From: Stenotrophomonas rhizophila
GTDB taxonomy: Bacteria; Pseudomonadota; Gammaproteobacteria; Xanthomonadales; Xanthomonadaceae
Length of the DNA stretch: 64,000 nucleotides
NCBI RefSeq assembly: GCF_003651185.1
Contig: NZ_RCDC01000004.1
Location: 1-64,000, forward strand
Direction of reading: 5' to 3'
The position numbers were made by a program, and so were the translations under genes. The notes beneath the pieces are model-generated. The model was not told the DNA's origin, did not search any database, and worked only from the letters and a program-made list of their open reading frames with translations. Shown here piece by piece: positions 10,230 through 18,580 of the stretch (positions are counted from its first letter, which is position 1; every line of letters begins with the position of its first letter).

Positions 10230-11141
10230 ATGCAAATCCCCGCCAACATGACCCTGCGCCAGCTGCGGTACTTTGCCGAAGCGGCCGAGTTGGGGCAGTT
10301 TTCGCAGGCCGCACGCAAGCTGCACGTCTCCCAGTCGGTCATCACCACCGCGGTCGCCCAGCTGGAAGCCTCGCTGGGCCTGAAGCTGTTCGACCGCATG
10401 CCGCACGGGGTCGGGCTGACCGCCGAGGGGCATCGTTTCCACCAGCATGTGCGGCACATCCTGGATACGTTGCAGGACGCGCTCAGCGAGCCGATGTTCC
10501 TGGCCAACACGCTGCCGGGCCGGGTGAGGATCGGCGCCTCCTACACGGTGCTGGGCTACTTCCTGCCGAGCCTACTGGCGCGCTTCAAGCGTTCCTACCC
10601 GCAGGTGGAGGTGGATCTGGTCGACATGGACCGCGCGGCGATCGAACAGGGCGTCAGCAGCGGTGAGCTCGATTTCGGGCTGTGCATCATCTCCAACATG
10701 GCCGAGCCCTATGTGCTGCGGCGCCAGGTGCTGATCCGCTCGCGCCGCCAACTGTGGCTGGCCGAGTCGCACCCGCTGCTGCAACTGCCGGTGATCAGCC
10801 CGGCCGACGTGGAGCCATACCCGTACATCATGCTGATGGTCGACGAAGGGCAGGAGTCGGCGATGCGCTACTGGCGCTCGGTAGGGCGCGAACCCAATGT
10901 GGTGTTCCGCACCTCGTCGCTGGAAGCGCTGCGCGGCATGGTCGCCTACGGGTTCGGGGTCAGCATCCTGTCGGACATGGTCTACCGCCCCTGGTCGCTG
11001 GAGGGGCGCCGGATCGACGTACGCACCCTCACCGATGCGGTACCGCCGATGGAAGTCGGCCTGGTCTGGCGCCCGGACGAAGACCTGTCCGCGCCGGCAC
11101 GCGCACTGCATCAGTTCCTGGTCTTCGCCTGTGGCGGATGA
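10230..11141 (+). CDS. LysR-family transcriptional regulator
   Basis: Typical LysR protein (303 aa): N-terminal winged HTH (LRQLRYFAEAAELGQFSQAA, then VSQSVITTAVAQLEASLG) and a periplasmic-binding-like effector domain. ATG 10230 has GGGAG 7 bp upstream; a TTG 39 bp upstream is also open but has no ribosome binding site. It is divergent from the bkd operon across a 262-bp gap whose right third is AT-rich. Its 3' end overlaps the convergent YkvI-like gene by 31 bp. It could regulate bkd or the neighbouring D-amino-acid locus (the D-Glu regulator DgcR is LysR-type); sequence alone does not decide. Confidence 0.88.
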   Translation: MQIPANMTLRQLRYFAEAAELGQFSQAARKLHVSQSVITTAVAQLEASLGLKLFDRMPHGVGLTAEGHRFHQHVRHILDTLQDALSEPMFLANTLPGRVRIGASYTVLGYFLPSLLARFKRSYPQVEVDLVDMDRAAIEQGVSSGELDFGLCIISNMAEPYVLRRQVLIRSRRQLWLAESHPLLQLPVISPADVEPYPYIMLMVDEGQESAMRYWRSVGREPNVVFRTSSLEALRGMVAYGFGVSILSDMVYRPWSLEGRRIDVRTLTDAVPPMEVGLVWRPDEDLSAPARALHQFLVFACGG

Positions 11142-12307
11142 GCGCCGAGTGCATCGGCCAGGGCAGGACGCGGATCGGGCAGCTCACCGACGGGCGCGGT
11201 GAAGGCCTGCCCACGGCGTGTCCAGATCTGCCACGCCGAGTACGTCAGCAGCGGCACCACGTAGGTGGCCAGGATGGCGTAGGCCAGCAGCCGGTAGCCC
11301 TTCGCGATCAGCGCGACCAGTCCGATGCCATCGGCCAGGAATACGGCCATCAGCAGAATGGCGGCAATGATCGCCACCCGCATGCCGCGGCCGGGGGCAG
11401 CGCCGGTGCGCTCTTTCCAGTTGACGCTGATGCGACCGTCCACCGAGGCCATCAGCGTGACTCCGGTTTCGACCAGCGCGACCATGATCATCAGCCGGAA
11501 CAGCCACTGGAACCACGGCAGGCCGAGCTGGCCGAGCATCAGGTCCGAGGGCAGGGGCGCATCGGCGATGTCCGGCAGGAAGGCGATCATGCAGACGTAG
11601 AACACGATGGCCGGCAGGATCGCCAACGGGCCGGCCAGGGCGCCGGCGATCACCGCATCGCGCCGGCACAGCAGGTGGCGCACCACCAGCAGGATCGAGA
11701 CCGCCGCGAACATGTTGTAGCCGGCGTAGGTCACGCCGTTGAGCACCCAGTCCTGGCCGAGCTCATGGGTGTTGGACAGCTGTGCCATCGCGCCGCCGCC
11801 GAAGCGATAGAGGATCAGGCACGCGGCAATGGCGTAGACCAGGTACATGAAGGCCGACATCAGCTTGAACATGCGTTCGACGGCGTTGGTGCCGGCCTGC
11901 ACCACACCGGTGATGATCGCCACCAGCACCAGCGTGCCGACGATCCGTGGCCAGCCGAACATGGTCGCGGCCAGTTCGCCGGCGGCCGCGCCGAACACCG
12001 CCAGCACGACGACGATCAACGCCAGGTAGGCCACTTCGAAGGTCCACCAGCCACGGCCCAGCAGATGCCGGAAGAAGGTGCGGTAATCGTTGGCCCGGAT
12101 CGCCCGGGCCAACAGGAACGTCAGGATGCAGATCACGCTCCAGATCAGCATCGACAACACCATCGCGGCCAGGCCGCCCCAGGGGCCCGATGGCAGGAAA
12201 AACTCCGCCAGCTCACGGCCGGTGGCGTATCCGCCGCCGATCACGGCCGACTTGAACGCCAGACCGGGCAACAGATACCGCTGGAAGCGGCTGGCGGCGG
12301 CGGTCAC
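11111..12307 (-). CDS. YkvI-like inner-membrane transporter
   Basis: Polytopic membrane protein (398 aa, about ten hydrophobic helices) of the uncharacterised YkvI family, which resembles amino-acid transporters of the APC/LeuT fold: SAVIGGGYATGREL in helix 1 is a broken-helix Gly-rich motif. GTG start at 12307 overlaps the stop of the beta-lactamase-like gene by 4 bp (GTGA), so it is translationally coupled to it and last in dgcN-bla-ykvI. By context it is likely to move an amino acid or dipeptide product of the locus; the direction of transport is unknown. Confidence 0.8.
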   Translation of the reverse strand: MTAAASRFQRYLLPGLAFKSAVIGGGYATGRELAEFFLPSGPWGGLAAMVLSMLIWSVICILTFLLARAIRANDYRTFFRHLLGRGWWTFEVAYLALIVVVLAVFGAAAGELAATMFGWPRIVGTLVLVAIITGVVQAGTNAVERMFKLMSAFMYLVYAIAACLILYRFGGGAMAQLSNTHELGQDWVLNGVTYAGYNMFAAVSILLVVRHLLCRRDAVIAGALAGPLAILPAIVFYVCMIAFLPDIADAPLPSDLMLGQLGLPWFQWLFRLMIMVALVETGVTLMASVDGRISVNWKERTGAAPGRGMRVAIIAAILLMAVFLADGIGLVALIAKGYRLLAYAILATYVVPLLTYSAWQIWTRRGQAFTAPVGELPDPRPALADALGAHPPQAKTRN

Positions 12308-13305
12308 TTGCGGGCGGCCGTGGGCTGCAGCAGGTAGAAGTCGCGCACGGTGCGGGCGATCTCGGCGATCACACGCTCACGTTCGCTGCGCGGGGCATTG
12401 CTGGCTTTGACGAACACGGAGATCGCAAACTGGCTGCCATCGGGCAGGGTGACTACGCCCACATCGTTGACGGTGCCGGCTACGGTGCCGCTCTTGTCGG
12501 CCACCTTGGTGCCCGGCGGCAGACTGCCACGCAGGCGTGCACTGCAGGTGCGGCAACGTTCCATGATCTGCACCAGCACCTCGGTGCTGGCCGGGCTCAG
12601 CGCCTTGCCGGTGAACAGCCTGGTCAGCAGGGTCGACATCGCACGCGGCGTGGAGGTGTCGCGCGGATCCTTGTCGAAGGCTTCGTTGCCGGATTTCGTG
12701 CGCTTGACCACCTCGGGGTCGAGGGTCAGTTCGGCCACGCGTTCCTTGGTCAGCGGCTCATCGCCGAGGCCGAAGATATCGCTGAGCAGCTGCCGGGTGT
12801 TGCGATCCAGGCGCTGGCCTTCAATGCCCTGTGCGCGCAGCCAGGCGGTGACCGCGGCCGGTCCGCCGGCCTGCGCCACCAGCACGTCGGTGGCGGTGTT
12901 GTCGCTCTGGGTCAGCATCACTTCCAGCAGATTGTGCACCGACAGGCTCACACCATCATGGATGAAGCGGTCCGCGATCACTTCCGAATCGACATAGAAC
13001 GCCTTCGGCACCGGCACCATCGTGGTCAGTGCCAGTTCGCCGGCATCGACCTTGGTCAGGATCACGGCCGCCACGGCGACCTTGAACGTGCTGGCCATCG
13101 GGAATGCTTCGTCGGGATTGAGATGGACCTGCGCGCCCTTGCCATCCAGGCGCCACGCCGAGACCCCCACCTTGCCGTCGACCAGGGTGGCCAGGCGCGC
13201 GACTTCGGTTTCAACCGGGCTGGTGGTGGCGCTGAACGCAGCGAGCGGGCTCAGGCCCAGCAACGCGGCAACGCACAGGCTCAAGGTACGGGATGTCATC
13301 TTCAT
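12304..13305 (-). CDS. Class A beta-lactamase-fold serine hydrolase lacking the deacylation Glu
   Basis: Exported protein (333 aa; signal peptide about 1-25 ending AAFSA). It has the serine acylation motif MASTFK (S70-x-x-K73), TQSDN (SDN130-132) and DKSGT (KTG-type 234-236). In the omega loop the class A consensus RxExELN reads RLDRNTRQLL: position 166 is Thr and position 170 is Leu, so both residues that activate the deacylating water are missing. The loop is followed by an insertion of about 30 residues before DPRDTSTPRAM. A normal lactamase turnover is therefore unlikely; PBP-A-type DD-peptidases share the fold and also lack Glu166. ATGA overlap with dgcN upstream suggests a role in peptide processing. 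Confidence 0.82.
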   Translation of the reverse strand: MKMTSRTLSLCVAALLGLSPLAAFSATTSPVETEVARLATLVDGKVGVSAWRLDGKGAQVHLNPDEAFPMASTFKVAVAAVILTKVDAGELALTTMVPVPKAFYVDSEVIADRFIHDGVSLSVHNLLEVMLTQSDNTATDVLVAQAGGPAAVTAWLRAQGIEGQRLDRNTRQLLSDIFGLGDEPLTKERVAELTLDPEVVKRTKSGNEAFDKDPRDTSTPRAMSTLLTRLFTGKALSPASTEVLVQIMERCRTCSARLRGSLPPGTKVADKSGTVAGTVNDVGVVTLPDGSQFAISVFVKASNAPRSERERVIAEIARTVRDFYLLQPTAARK

Positions 13306-14345
13306 GCGATGCAGGCCTCCAGCAAACGGTTGAATTCCCCATCTTGCCGCATCGGGTCGGCCACCGGCAGACCAAGACGCGCGCTGACTTCGGCACAGGC
13401 GGCGGCTGCCGCGGCGTCGGTCATGCCATGGGTATTGAGACTGACGCCGACGCAGCGGATATCAGGATTGGTACGGCGCCCCAGCTGCACGGTCAATGCG
13501 ATGACCTCTTCGATGGAGGGCAGCGGATAGTCCGGATACCCCAGCACGTGCTTGCGCCCCGGCTGGTGGCAGACCACGAACACATCCGGCTGGCTGCCAT
13601 GCAGCAGACCGAGGCTGACACCGGCGTAGGCAGGATGGAACAGCGAGCCCTGGCCTTCGATGACATCCCAGTGATCGTCGGCCGCATTCGGGCTGAGCAG
13701 TTCGGCGGCACCGGCCGAGAAATCGGCGACCACCGCGTCCATCGGAATGCCGCTGCCGGCGATCAGGATGCCGGTCTGGCCGCTGGCGCGGAAGTCGGCA
13801 TCCACGCCGAGCCCACGCAGGCCGCGTGCCAGCGCCAGCGCGGTGTACTTCTTGCCCAGCGCGCAGTCCGTGCCGACGGTCAGCACGCGCTTGCCGGTGC
13901 GCTTGCGGCCGTTGCCGACCGGAATGCCGCGCGGTGGCACGCGCACGTTGATCAGCTCGCGCCCGTGGCGTTCGGCCGCCGCAGCCAGTTCCGGAATGTC
14001 ACCCAGCTTCTGGTGCATGCCACTGACCAGGTCCAGGCCGTTTTCCAGTGCGTCCACCAGCGCCGGCAGCCACTGCGGGGGAATGACCCCACCGCCGTTG
14101 GCCACGCCGATCACCATCGCACGTGCACCGGCGGCGCGCGCCTGCGCCGGCGTCATGCTCGGCAGGCCGGTGGTGATCGGGCAGCCCGGCAGGCTCCACT
14201 CGGCCACGCACACTTCCGGCGCCCAGTCGTGCAGGCCGATCGCGGTCTTGGCGAAGCCCGCTTCGGTGGTGTCACCCAGGAACAGCAGGTACGGCTGGGG
14301 GAGGGCGGCGAGGGCCTGTACGGCAGCGGTGGGCGTTGCGCTCAT
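13302..14345 (-). CDS. dgcN: DUF1611 protein, DgcN-like D-glutamate N-acetyltransferase
   Basis: DUF1611 family (347 aa from ATG 14345; an ATG at 14390 is also open and neither has a strong ribosome site). An N-terminal Rossmann-like part (PYLLFLGDTTEAGFAKTA) precedes a P-loop-like segment VGTDCALGKKYTAL near residues 160-173. Family members named DgcN acetylate D-glutamate to N-acetyl-D-glutamate, which the enolase-superfamily protein DgcA then racemises. A DgcA-type epimerase is encoded in the same locus at 20578-21576. First gene of the dgcN-bla-ykvI operon, directly downstream of a predicted promoter with operator. Family assignment is firm; substrate is inferred. Confidence 0.82.
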   Translation of the reverse strand: MSATPTAAVQALAALPQPYLLFLGDTTEAGFAKTAIGLHDWAPEVCVAEWSLPGCPITTGLPSMTPAQARAAGARAMVIGVANGGGVIPPQWLPALVDALENGLDLVSGMHQKLGDIPELAAAAERHGRELINVRVPPRGIPVGNGRKRTGKRVLTVGTDCALGKKYTALALARGLRGLGVDADFRASGQTGILIAGSGIPMDAVVADFSAGAAELLSPNAADDHWDVIEGQGSLFHPAYAGVSLGLLHGSQPDVFVVCHQPGRKHVLGYPDYPLPSIEEVIALTVQLGRRTNPDIRCVGVSLNTHGMTDAAAAAACAEVSARLGLPVADPMRQDGEFNRLLEACIA

Positions 14346-14426
14346 GAGGGATCCAGTAGTCGGGGGAGAGAAGAGAGGGGAGGCATTCACGACGAGGGGC
14401 TCGCAGTTGTTAGACCTGGTTGGATC

Positions 14427-14467
14427 TGTATAAGTCCTAATCAGAGAATATGCAACCCAATCAGGAT
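14427..14467 (-). promoter_or_regulatory. Promoter of dgcN-bla-ykvI with tandem XRE-cupin operators
   Basis: On the minus strand, -35 TTGCAT (14450-14455) and -10 TATACA (14427-14432) are 17 bp apart. The spacer contains the palindrome CTCTGATTAGGA (plus strand TCCTAATCAGAG, 14435-14446). A second copy, CCCAATCAGGAT (14456-14467), lies just upstream of the -35 box, centre-to-centre 20 bp away. The same arrangement recurs at two other promoters in the locus. Confidence 0.7.
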
Positions 14468-14537
14468 ACTCCTTTAGTCTCTTCCGACGGTGGGCCGGGC
14501 GACGGCTTGCGCGCCACCGGGCACGGCGCTACGGCAC

Positions 14538-16745
14538 TCAGTAGCGGTAGTCGATCGACATACCGATCGTGCGCGGCTGCAGCGGCACGCCGGTCACCGC
14601 GACGTAGCGGTTGAGCGCGTCCCGTACCGAGCCGGTTGAGACGTAGGCACGCTCGTCGGTGGCATTGCGGGCGTACAGGCGGACCGTCCACGTCATGTTG
14701 GTCAGCTCGGCATGCAGGTCCAGCGCGTTGTAGCTGTCGATGTCGTACGCGCCGGCGACGCGCTCGCCGGTGACCCGGTAGCCAGCACCGACCCGGCCCT
14801 GCCACTGGTCGCTCACATCGAAGTCGTAGTCGATCGTGCTCGACCAGCTCAGGCGCGGCGTCATCGGCATCCGGCTGCCGGACACCAGTCCGCTGGAGGG
14901 CGGTACATCACCGATCTTCGAATCGATGTAGGCCGCATTGAGGCCGACCGTCAGGCGCTCGGCCGGGCGGACCATGAAGCTCAGTTCCGCACCCTGGCTG
15001 CGCGCGCTGCCGGCATTGCCCATCCAGCTCAGGCCGTTCTCGGAGACGCGCACCTGGATGTCGTCCCAGTCGATCCGGAACAACGCCAGGTCGATCATCG
15101 CGCGGCGGTCCCAGAAGTGCGATTTGAAGCCGAGCTCGAGGTTGTCCAGCGTGTCGGCCTTGGTCATCGGCACCACGCCGGAGGTCGAGACGTTCGGTCC
15201 ACCCGGACGATAGCCGGTGGCGTAACGCGCGTAGATCATCGCGCTGTCGTTGAGGTGCCAGCGCGAGGCCAGCTTCCACGTGGTCACGCTGTCATCGGCG
15301 GAGTCGGCCAGATCGATCGGCCGCGGGCCGTACAGCAGCCCGATGCTGTGCTGTTCGAAATCCTGCTGGTTGCGCGCGTGCCGCACACCGGCGGAGACAT
15401 CGAAGCGCGGGCTGAACTTATACGTGACGTCGGCGAAGATCGCCTGCTCGTCATAGGTGCCGGGCAGGCTGGCGGTGCCGGGGTTGAACGGCAGCGGGAT
15501 GCCGTTGGCATCGTAGGCACTGACCTGCTGGCGGTTGGTGTTCTTCTCGCCGGTGAAGAAGGTGCCGAGCAACCATTCGACGCGCTCGCTCTCCTTGGAG
15601 CTGATGCGGAATTCCTGGGTCCACTTGCGCGTGCCGAGGAAGACATCGAACTGCGCCTGGCCGGCCGGGTACGGTGTCAGCAGCGGCCAGGCCACGCCAT
15701 AGACCAGCGTGGAATCCTGCACTTCGTCCATGCGGGTTTCGGAGAAGCTGGTGGCGGAGACGAAATCGACGTTGCCCAGATCCCAGTCCAGGATCGCCGA
15801 GTAGTAGTCGGTTTCCATCCGGTACGGCGTCGCGCGCTGCAGGATGCCTTCGAGCGGGCCGCGGATCGGCTCCAGCGTGGGATAGGTCAAGCCCACCGCA
15901 CTGGAGTTGTCGGCGTCCACGATCTGCGACAACGCCTGCACGCGCAGGTTGGCGGTGTCGCTGATGCGCCAGGTCAGCGCCAGGCGTGAGGCCAGCTGGT
16001 AGTAGCCGTTGCTGTCTTTGGCATCCTCGCCGGTGAGGTCAGGCTGGTCGACGTAGCCCGGCGTGCTCTGGCGCGACAGGCTGGCGCGCATGGCCAGCTT
16101 GCCTTCAATGAGCGGTACGTTGAAGGCCGTGCGCACGCCGATGCCGGTATCGCCGGCCTCCTTGGTCGCGTTCACATCCGTGCCGGCGCGGAACTCGAAC
16201 GCATCCGGATCGGCCGCCTTGGTGATGTACTTGAACAGCCCGCCCATCGAACTGGCGCCGTACAGCGTGCCCTGCGGGCCGCGCAGCACTTCCACGCTCT
16301 GGATGTCATACGGCAGCAGGTCCAGTGCGTAAGTGGTCGCGCGCTGTTTGTTGCTGCTCGGGCCGATCGGCGTGTCATCAATGTAGGTGCCGATGATCGA
16401 GCCGCCCCCGAGAGGCGCGACACCGCGCAGTGCCATCGTGGTCTGGCCCGGTGCGCCGCCGCTGTCCACCTGGAAGCCCGGCACGTAGGCGGCGAAGTCG
16501 TTCAGGCGGGTGGCGCCGAACGCCTCGAGACGTTCTTCGCTGATCACGCTGACGCCGGCGGCCACCTCCATCACGTTCTCGGCGCGCTTCTGTGCGGTCG
16601 CCACCACGCGATCAAGCTCCACCACATCGGGCGTGCTGCGGCTGCCATCGGCGTCGGCATCCTGGGCCATCGCTGCGGTGGCAAGGCCCATGCAGCACAG
16701 GGTGACGGTGGAGGCGAGGATCGAACGTTTCATCGGCTTGCGCAT
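14538..16745 (-). CDS. TonB-dependent outer-membrane receptor
   Basis: 735 aa with a signal peptide (cleavage after ATAAMA near residue 27), a TonB-box-like VELDRVVATAQ, a plug domain (about 50-165, SVEVLRGPQGTLYGASSMGG) and a 22-strand barrel ending in the aromatic IDYRY. Such receptors import siderophores, sugars or peptides with energy from TonB. No sugar- or iron-specific neighbour is present; genes on both sides are peptide hydrolases, transporters and an epimerase, so a peptide or muropeptide ligand is proposed. It is the only gene of its transcription unit and has an unusually long 5' leader of about 280 nt. Confidence 0.9.
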   Translation of the reverse strand: MRKPMKRSILASTVTLCCMGLATAAMAQDADADGSRSTPDVVELDRVVATAQKRAENVMEVAAGVSVISEERLEAFGATRLNDFAAYVPGFQVDSGGAPGQTTMALRGVAPLGGGSIIGTYIDDTPIGPSSNKQRATTYALDLLPYDIQSVEVLRGPQGTLYGASSMGGLFKYITKAADPDAFEFRAGTDVNATKEAGDTGIGVRTAFNVPLIEGKLAMRASLSRQSTPGYVDQPDLTGEDAKDSNGYYQLASRLALTWRISDTANLRVQALSQIVDADNSSAVGLTYPTLEPIRGPLEGILQRATPYRMETDYYSAILDWDLGNVDFVSATSFSETRMDEVQDSTLVYGVAWPLLTPYPAGQAQFDVFLGTRKWTQEFRISSKESERVEWLLGTFFTGEKNTNRQQVSAYDANGIPLPFNPGTASLPGTYDEQAIFADVTYKFSPRFDVSAGVRHARNQQDFEQHSIGLLYGPRPIDLADSADDSVTTWKLASRWHLNDSAMIYARYATGYRPGGPNVSTSGVVPMTKADTLDNLELGFKSHFWDRRAMIDLALFRIDWDDIQVRVSENGLSWMGNAGSARSQGAELSFMVRPAERLTVGLNAAYIDSKIGDVPPSSGLVSGSRMPMTPRLSWSSTIDYDFDVSDQWQGRVGAGYRVTGERVAGAYDIDSYNALDLHAELTNMTWTVRLYARNATDERAYVSTGSVRDALNRYVAVTGVPLQPRTIGMSIDYRY

Positions 16746-17025
16746 GTGGCGGGCTCTCCGGAATCAGGAACGGGGTCAGGCAGGAAAAACGACGGCCATG
16801 CACGGCGGTAACAGCCGTGCAGGGGTGTGGAGGCGCGCGCTGTCGACGCCGCGCCGGGTTGGCACGTCGGTCAGGGGAGGCGGCGTGGGGGAAGGAAACG
16901 GCAGACGACGGGCGTTGGCAGGTGCAAGGCCGTGTTGCTGGCCAGCGGCGCGATCGGCGCGGAGGCTGGCGGTGGGGTTGTACGGAAACTGATCGGGCAT
17001 TTCGACATCCCTACAAATCCTATGT
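16746..17025 (-). promoter_or_regulatory. Long 5' leader of the TonB receptor mRNA with a stem-loop
   Basis: From the predicted start site near 17023 to ATG 16745 about 280 nt are untranslated or carry only a doubtful short frame (74 codons from ATG 17000 to 16776, no family recognised). A perfect 8-bp hairpin (TGCACGGC, 7-nt loop, GCCGTGCA; 16799-16821) lies 54 nt before the start codon. GGAG stands 9 nt before the ATG. Nothing here matches a riboswitch that I can recognise. Confidence 0.4.
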
Positions 17026-17029
17026 AAGG

Positions 17030-17070
17030 AATATTTAGCTTGATCAGGTTTATGTCAAGCTCAATCAGAA
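17030..17070 (-). promoter_or_regulatory. Promoter of the TonB receptor with tandem XRE-cupin operators
   Basis: Minus-strand -35 TTGACA (17053-17058) and -10 AATATT (17030-17035), 17-bp spacer. The palindrome CCTGATCAAG (plus strand 17039-17048, CTTGATCAGG) fills the spacer. A second site CTCAATCAG (17060-17068) adjoins the -35 box, 21 bp centre-to-centre from the first. Occupation by a repressor would block RNA polymerase directly. Confidence 0.75.
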
Positions 17071-17229
17071 AACATCATCCCATTACGGACTATTGCGCCG
17101 CAGCAATTCAGCGGATGCGGAATCGCGTTTCCCGGCGTTCTGATCTGTCCCGGGGGCGTACGCCGGGAAACGGGTCGCTATCGGCCGCGATCGTCGCCAC
17201 GGCCGATCGCCCTGCTCAGCGCTGCGGCC

Positions 17230-18561
17230 TCAACCCGATGTCACGGCACCGTCGGCCGCGGCGGCATTCTGTGGTGCAGGTGCAGCATTGCCGGCGAGCA
17301 ATGGCCGGGCACGTCGCTCCAGGCGCAGCAGCAGCACCGCAACCAGCATGCAGGTGCCGGCCATCAGCGAGAAGAAGACGGCACTGGAAAGCGTTGACCA
17401 CAGCGTGCCGACCGCGCCGGCCAGCAGGTTGCCGCCGAACGAGGCCAGGAACCAGAACGCGATGATCGTGGCGCCAAAGCCGACCGGCGCCAGCCGTGCG
17501 AACAGGCCCAGCCCCACCGGCAGGATGAAGAGCTCGCCGAAGGTGAAGATCGCAAAGAACAGCACGGCCCACAGCCAGCCGACCTTGGCCGACGGTTCAC
17601 CGCCCAGCATCGCCACCAGGGCAAAGGACAGGCCGACCACCGCAGCACCGATCGCCATCTTGGTCAGTGCGGCCGGCTCGCGGCCGTTGCGGGCCTGGCG
17701 GGTCCAGTGCTGCACCAGCATCGGCGTGATCAGGAACACCAGCAGGGGATTGAGCGAGAAGAACCAGGTCATCGGCAGGGTGAAATCGGCGGTGAGCACG
17801 CGGTCCACGCCGGTATCGAGCCAGACCGCGATGGTGTTGCCGATCTGTTCGTAGGCCAGGCGGAACACCACGATCAAGCCGGCAATCATCGCCATCACCT
17901 GCAGCAGCGGGCGGTAGGCTGGCTGCCACAGGGCGGAGAAGGGCAGTGTGGCGCGCTCGCTGCGCGGCGGATCCGGCGGCAGATGGCGGCGGCCGGTGAT
18001 GTAGATCACCAGGCCGAGCAGCATGCCGATGCCGGCCGCGGAGAAGCCAACGTGCCAGCCATACACCTCACCCAGCGTGCCGCAGATCAGCGGGGCGAGA
18101 AACGCACCGAGGTTGATGCCCACGTAGTACACATTGAACGCCGAGCCACGGCGCGGATCATCGCGCTGGTACAGATCGCCGACCTGGCCGGGCAGGGTCG
18201 GCAGGAACAGCCCGTTGCCGAGCACGATCGCCAGCAGGGCCGGATACAGCAGCGCATCGAAGGCCATCAGGAAATGGCCGAACGCCATGATCGCCCCGCC
18301 CAGGATCACCGCCCGCCGCTTGCCCAGCCAGCGGTCGGCGAGCATGCCGCCGAACACCGGGCTGAGGTAGGCCAGCGCGGTGTACAGCCCGTAGACCATC
18401 GAGGCCTGTTCCTGCGAGAACAGCAGCTGCTTGGTCATGTAATAGACCAGCAGCGCCCGCATGCCGTAGTAGGAGAATTTCTCCCACATCTCGGTGAGGA
18501 ACAGGATGGTCAGGCCGGGCGGTTGCCCGAACCAGGCCTTGCGCGGGGCATCGAGGGTCAT
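17230..18561 (-). CDS. POT/PTR-family proton-coupled peptide transporter
   Basis: Inner-membrane major facilitator (443 aa, about 12-14 helices). Helix 1 has the POT signature ExxEK with YY (TEMWEKFSYYGMRALLVYY). Loop 2-3 reads GGMLADRWLGKRRAV, and the PTR2 signature region FNVYYVGINLGAFLAP is present. These proteins import di- and tripeptides with protons. Nineteen bp separate it from the serine hydrolase stop, so it is probably the last gene of the SH1-epimerase-SH2-POT operon and supplies the cytoplasmic epimerase with dipeptides. Confidence 0.88.
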   Translation of the reverse strand: MTLDAPRKAWFGQPPGLTILFLTEMWEKFSYYGMRALLVYYMTKQLLFSQEQASMVYGLYTALAYLSPVFGGMLADRWLGKRRAVILGGAIMAFGHFLMAFDALLYPALLAIVLGNGLFLPTLPGQVGDLYQRDDPRRGSAFNVYYVGINLGAFLAPLICGTLGEVYGWHVGFSAAGIGMLLGLVIYITGRRHLPPDPPRSERATLPFSALWQPAYRPLLQVMAMIAGLIVVFRLAYEQIGNTIAVWLDTGVDRVLTADFTLPMTWFFSLNPLLVFLITPMLVQHWTRQARNGREPAALTKMAIGAAVVGLSFALVAMLGGEPSAKVGWLWAVLFFAIFTFGELFILPVGLGLFARLAPVGFGATIIAFWFLASFGGNLLAGAVGTLWSTLSSAVFFSLMAGTCMLVAVLLLRLERRARPLLAGNAAPAPQNAAAADGAVTSG

Positions 18562-18580
18562 GGGGCGGGGCGTCCGGGGG

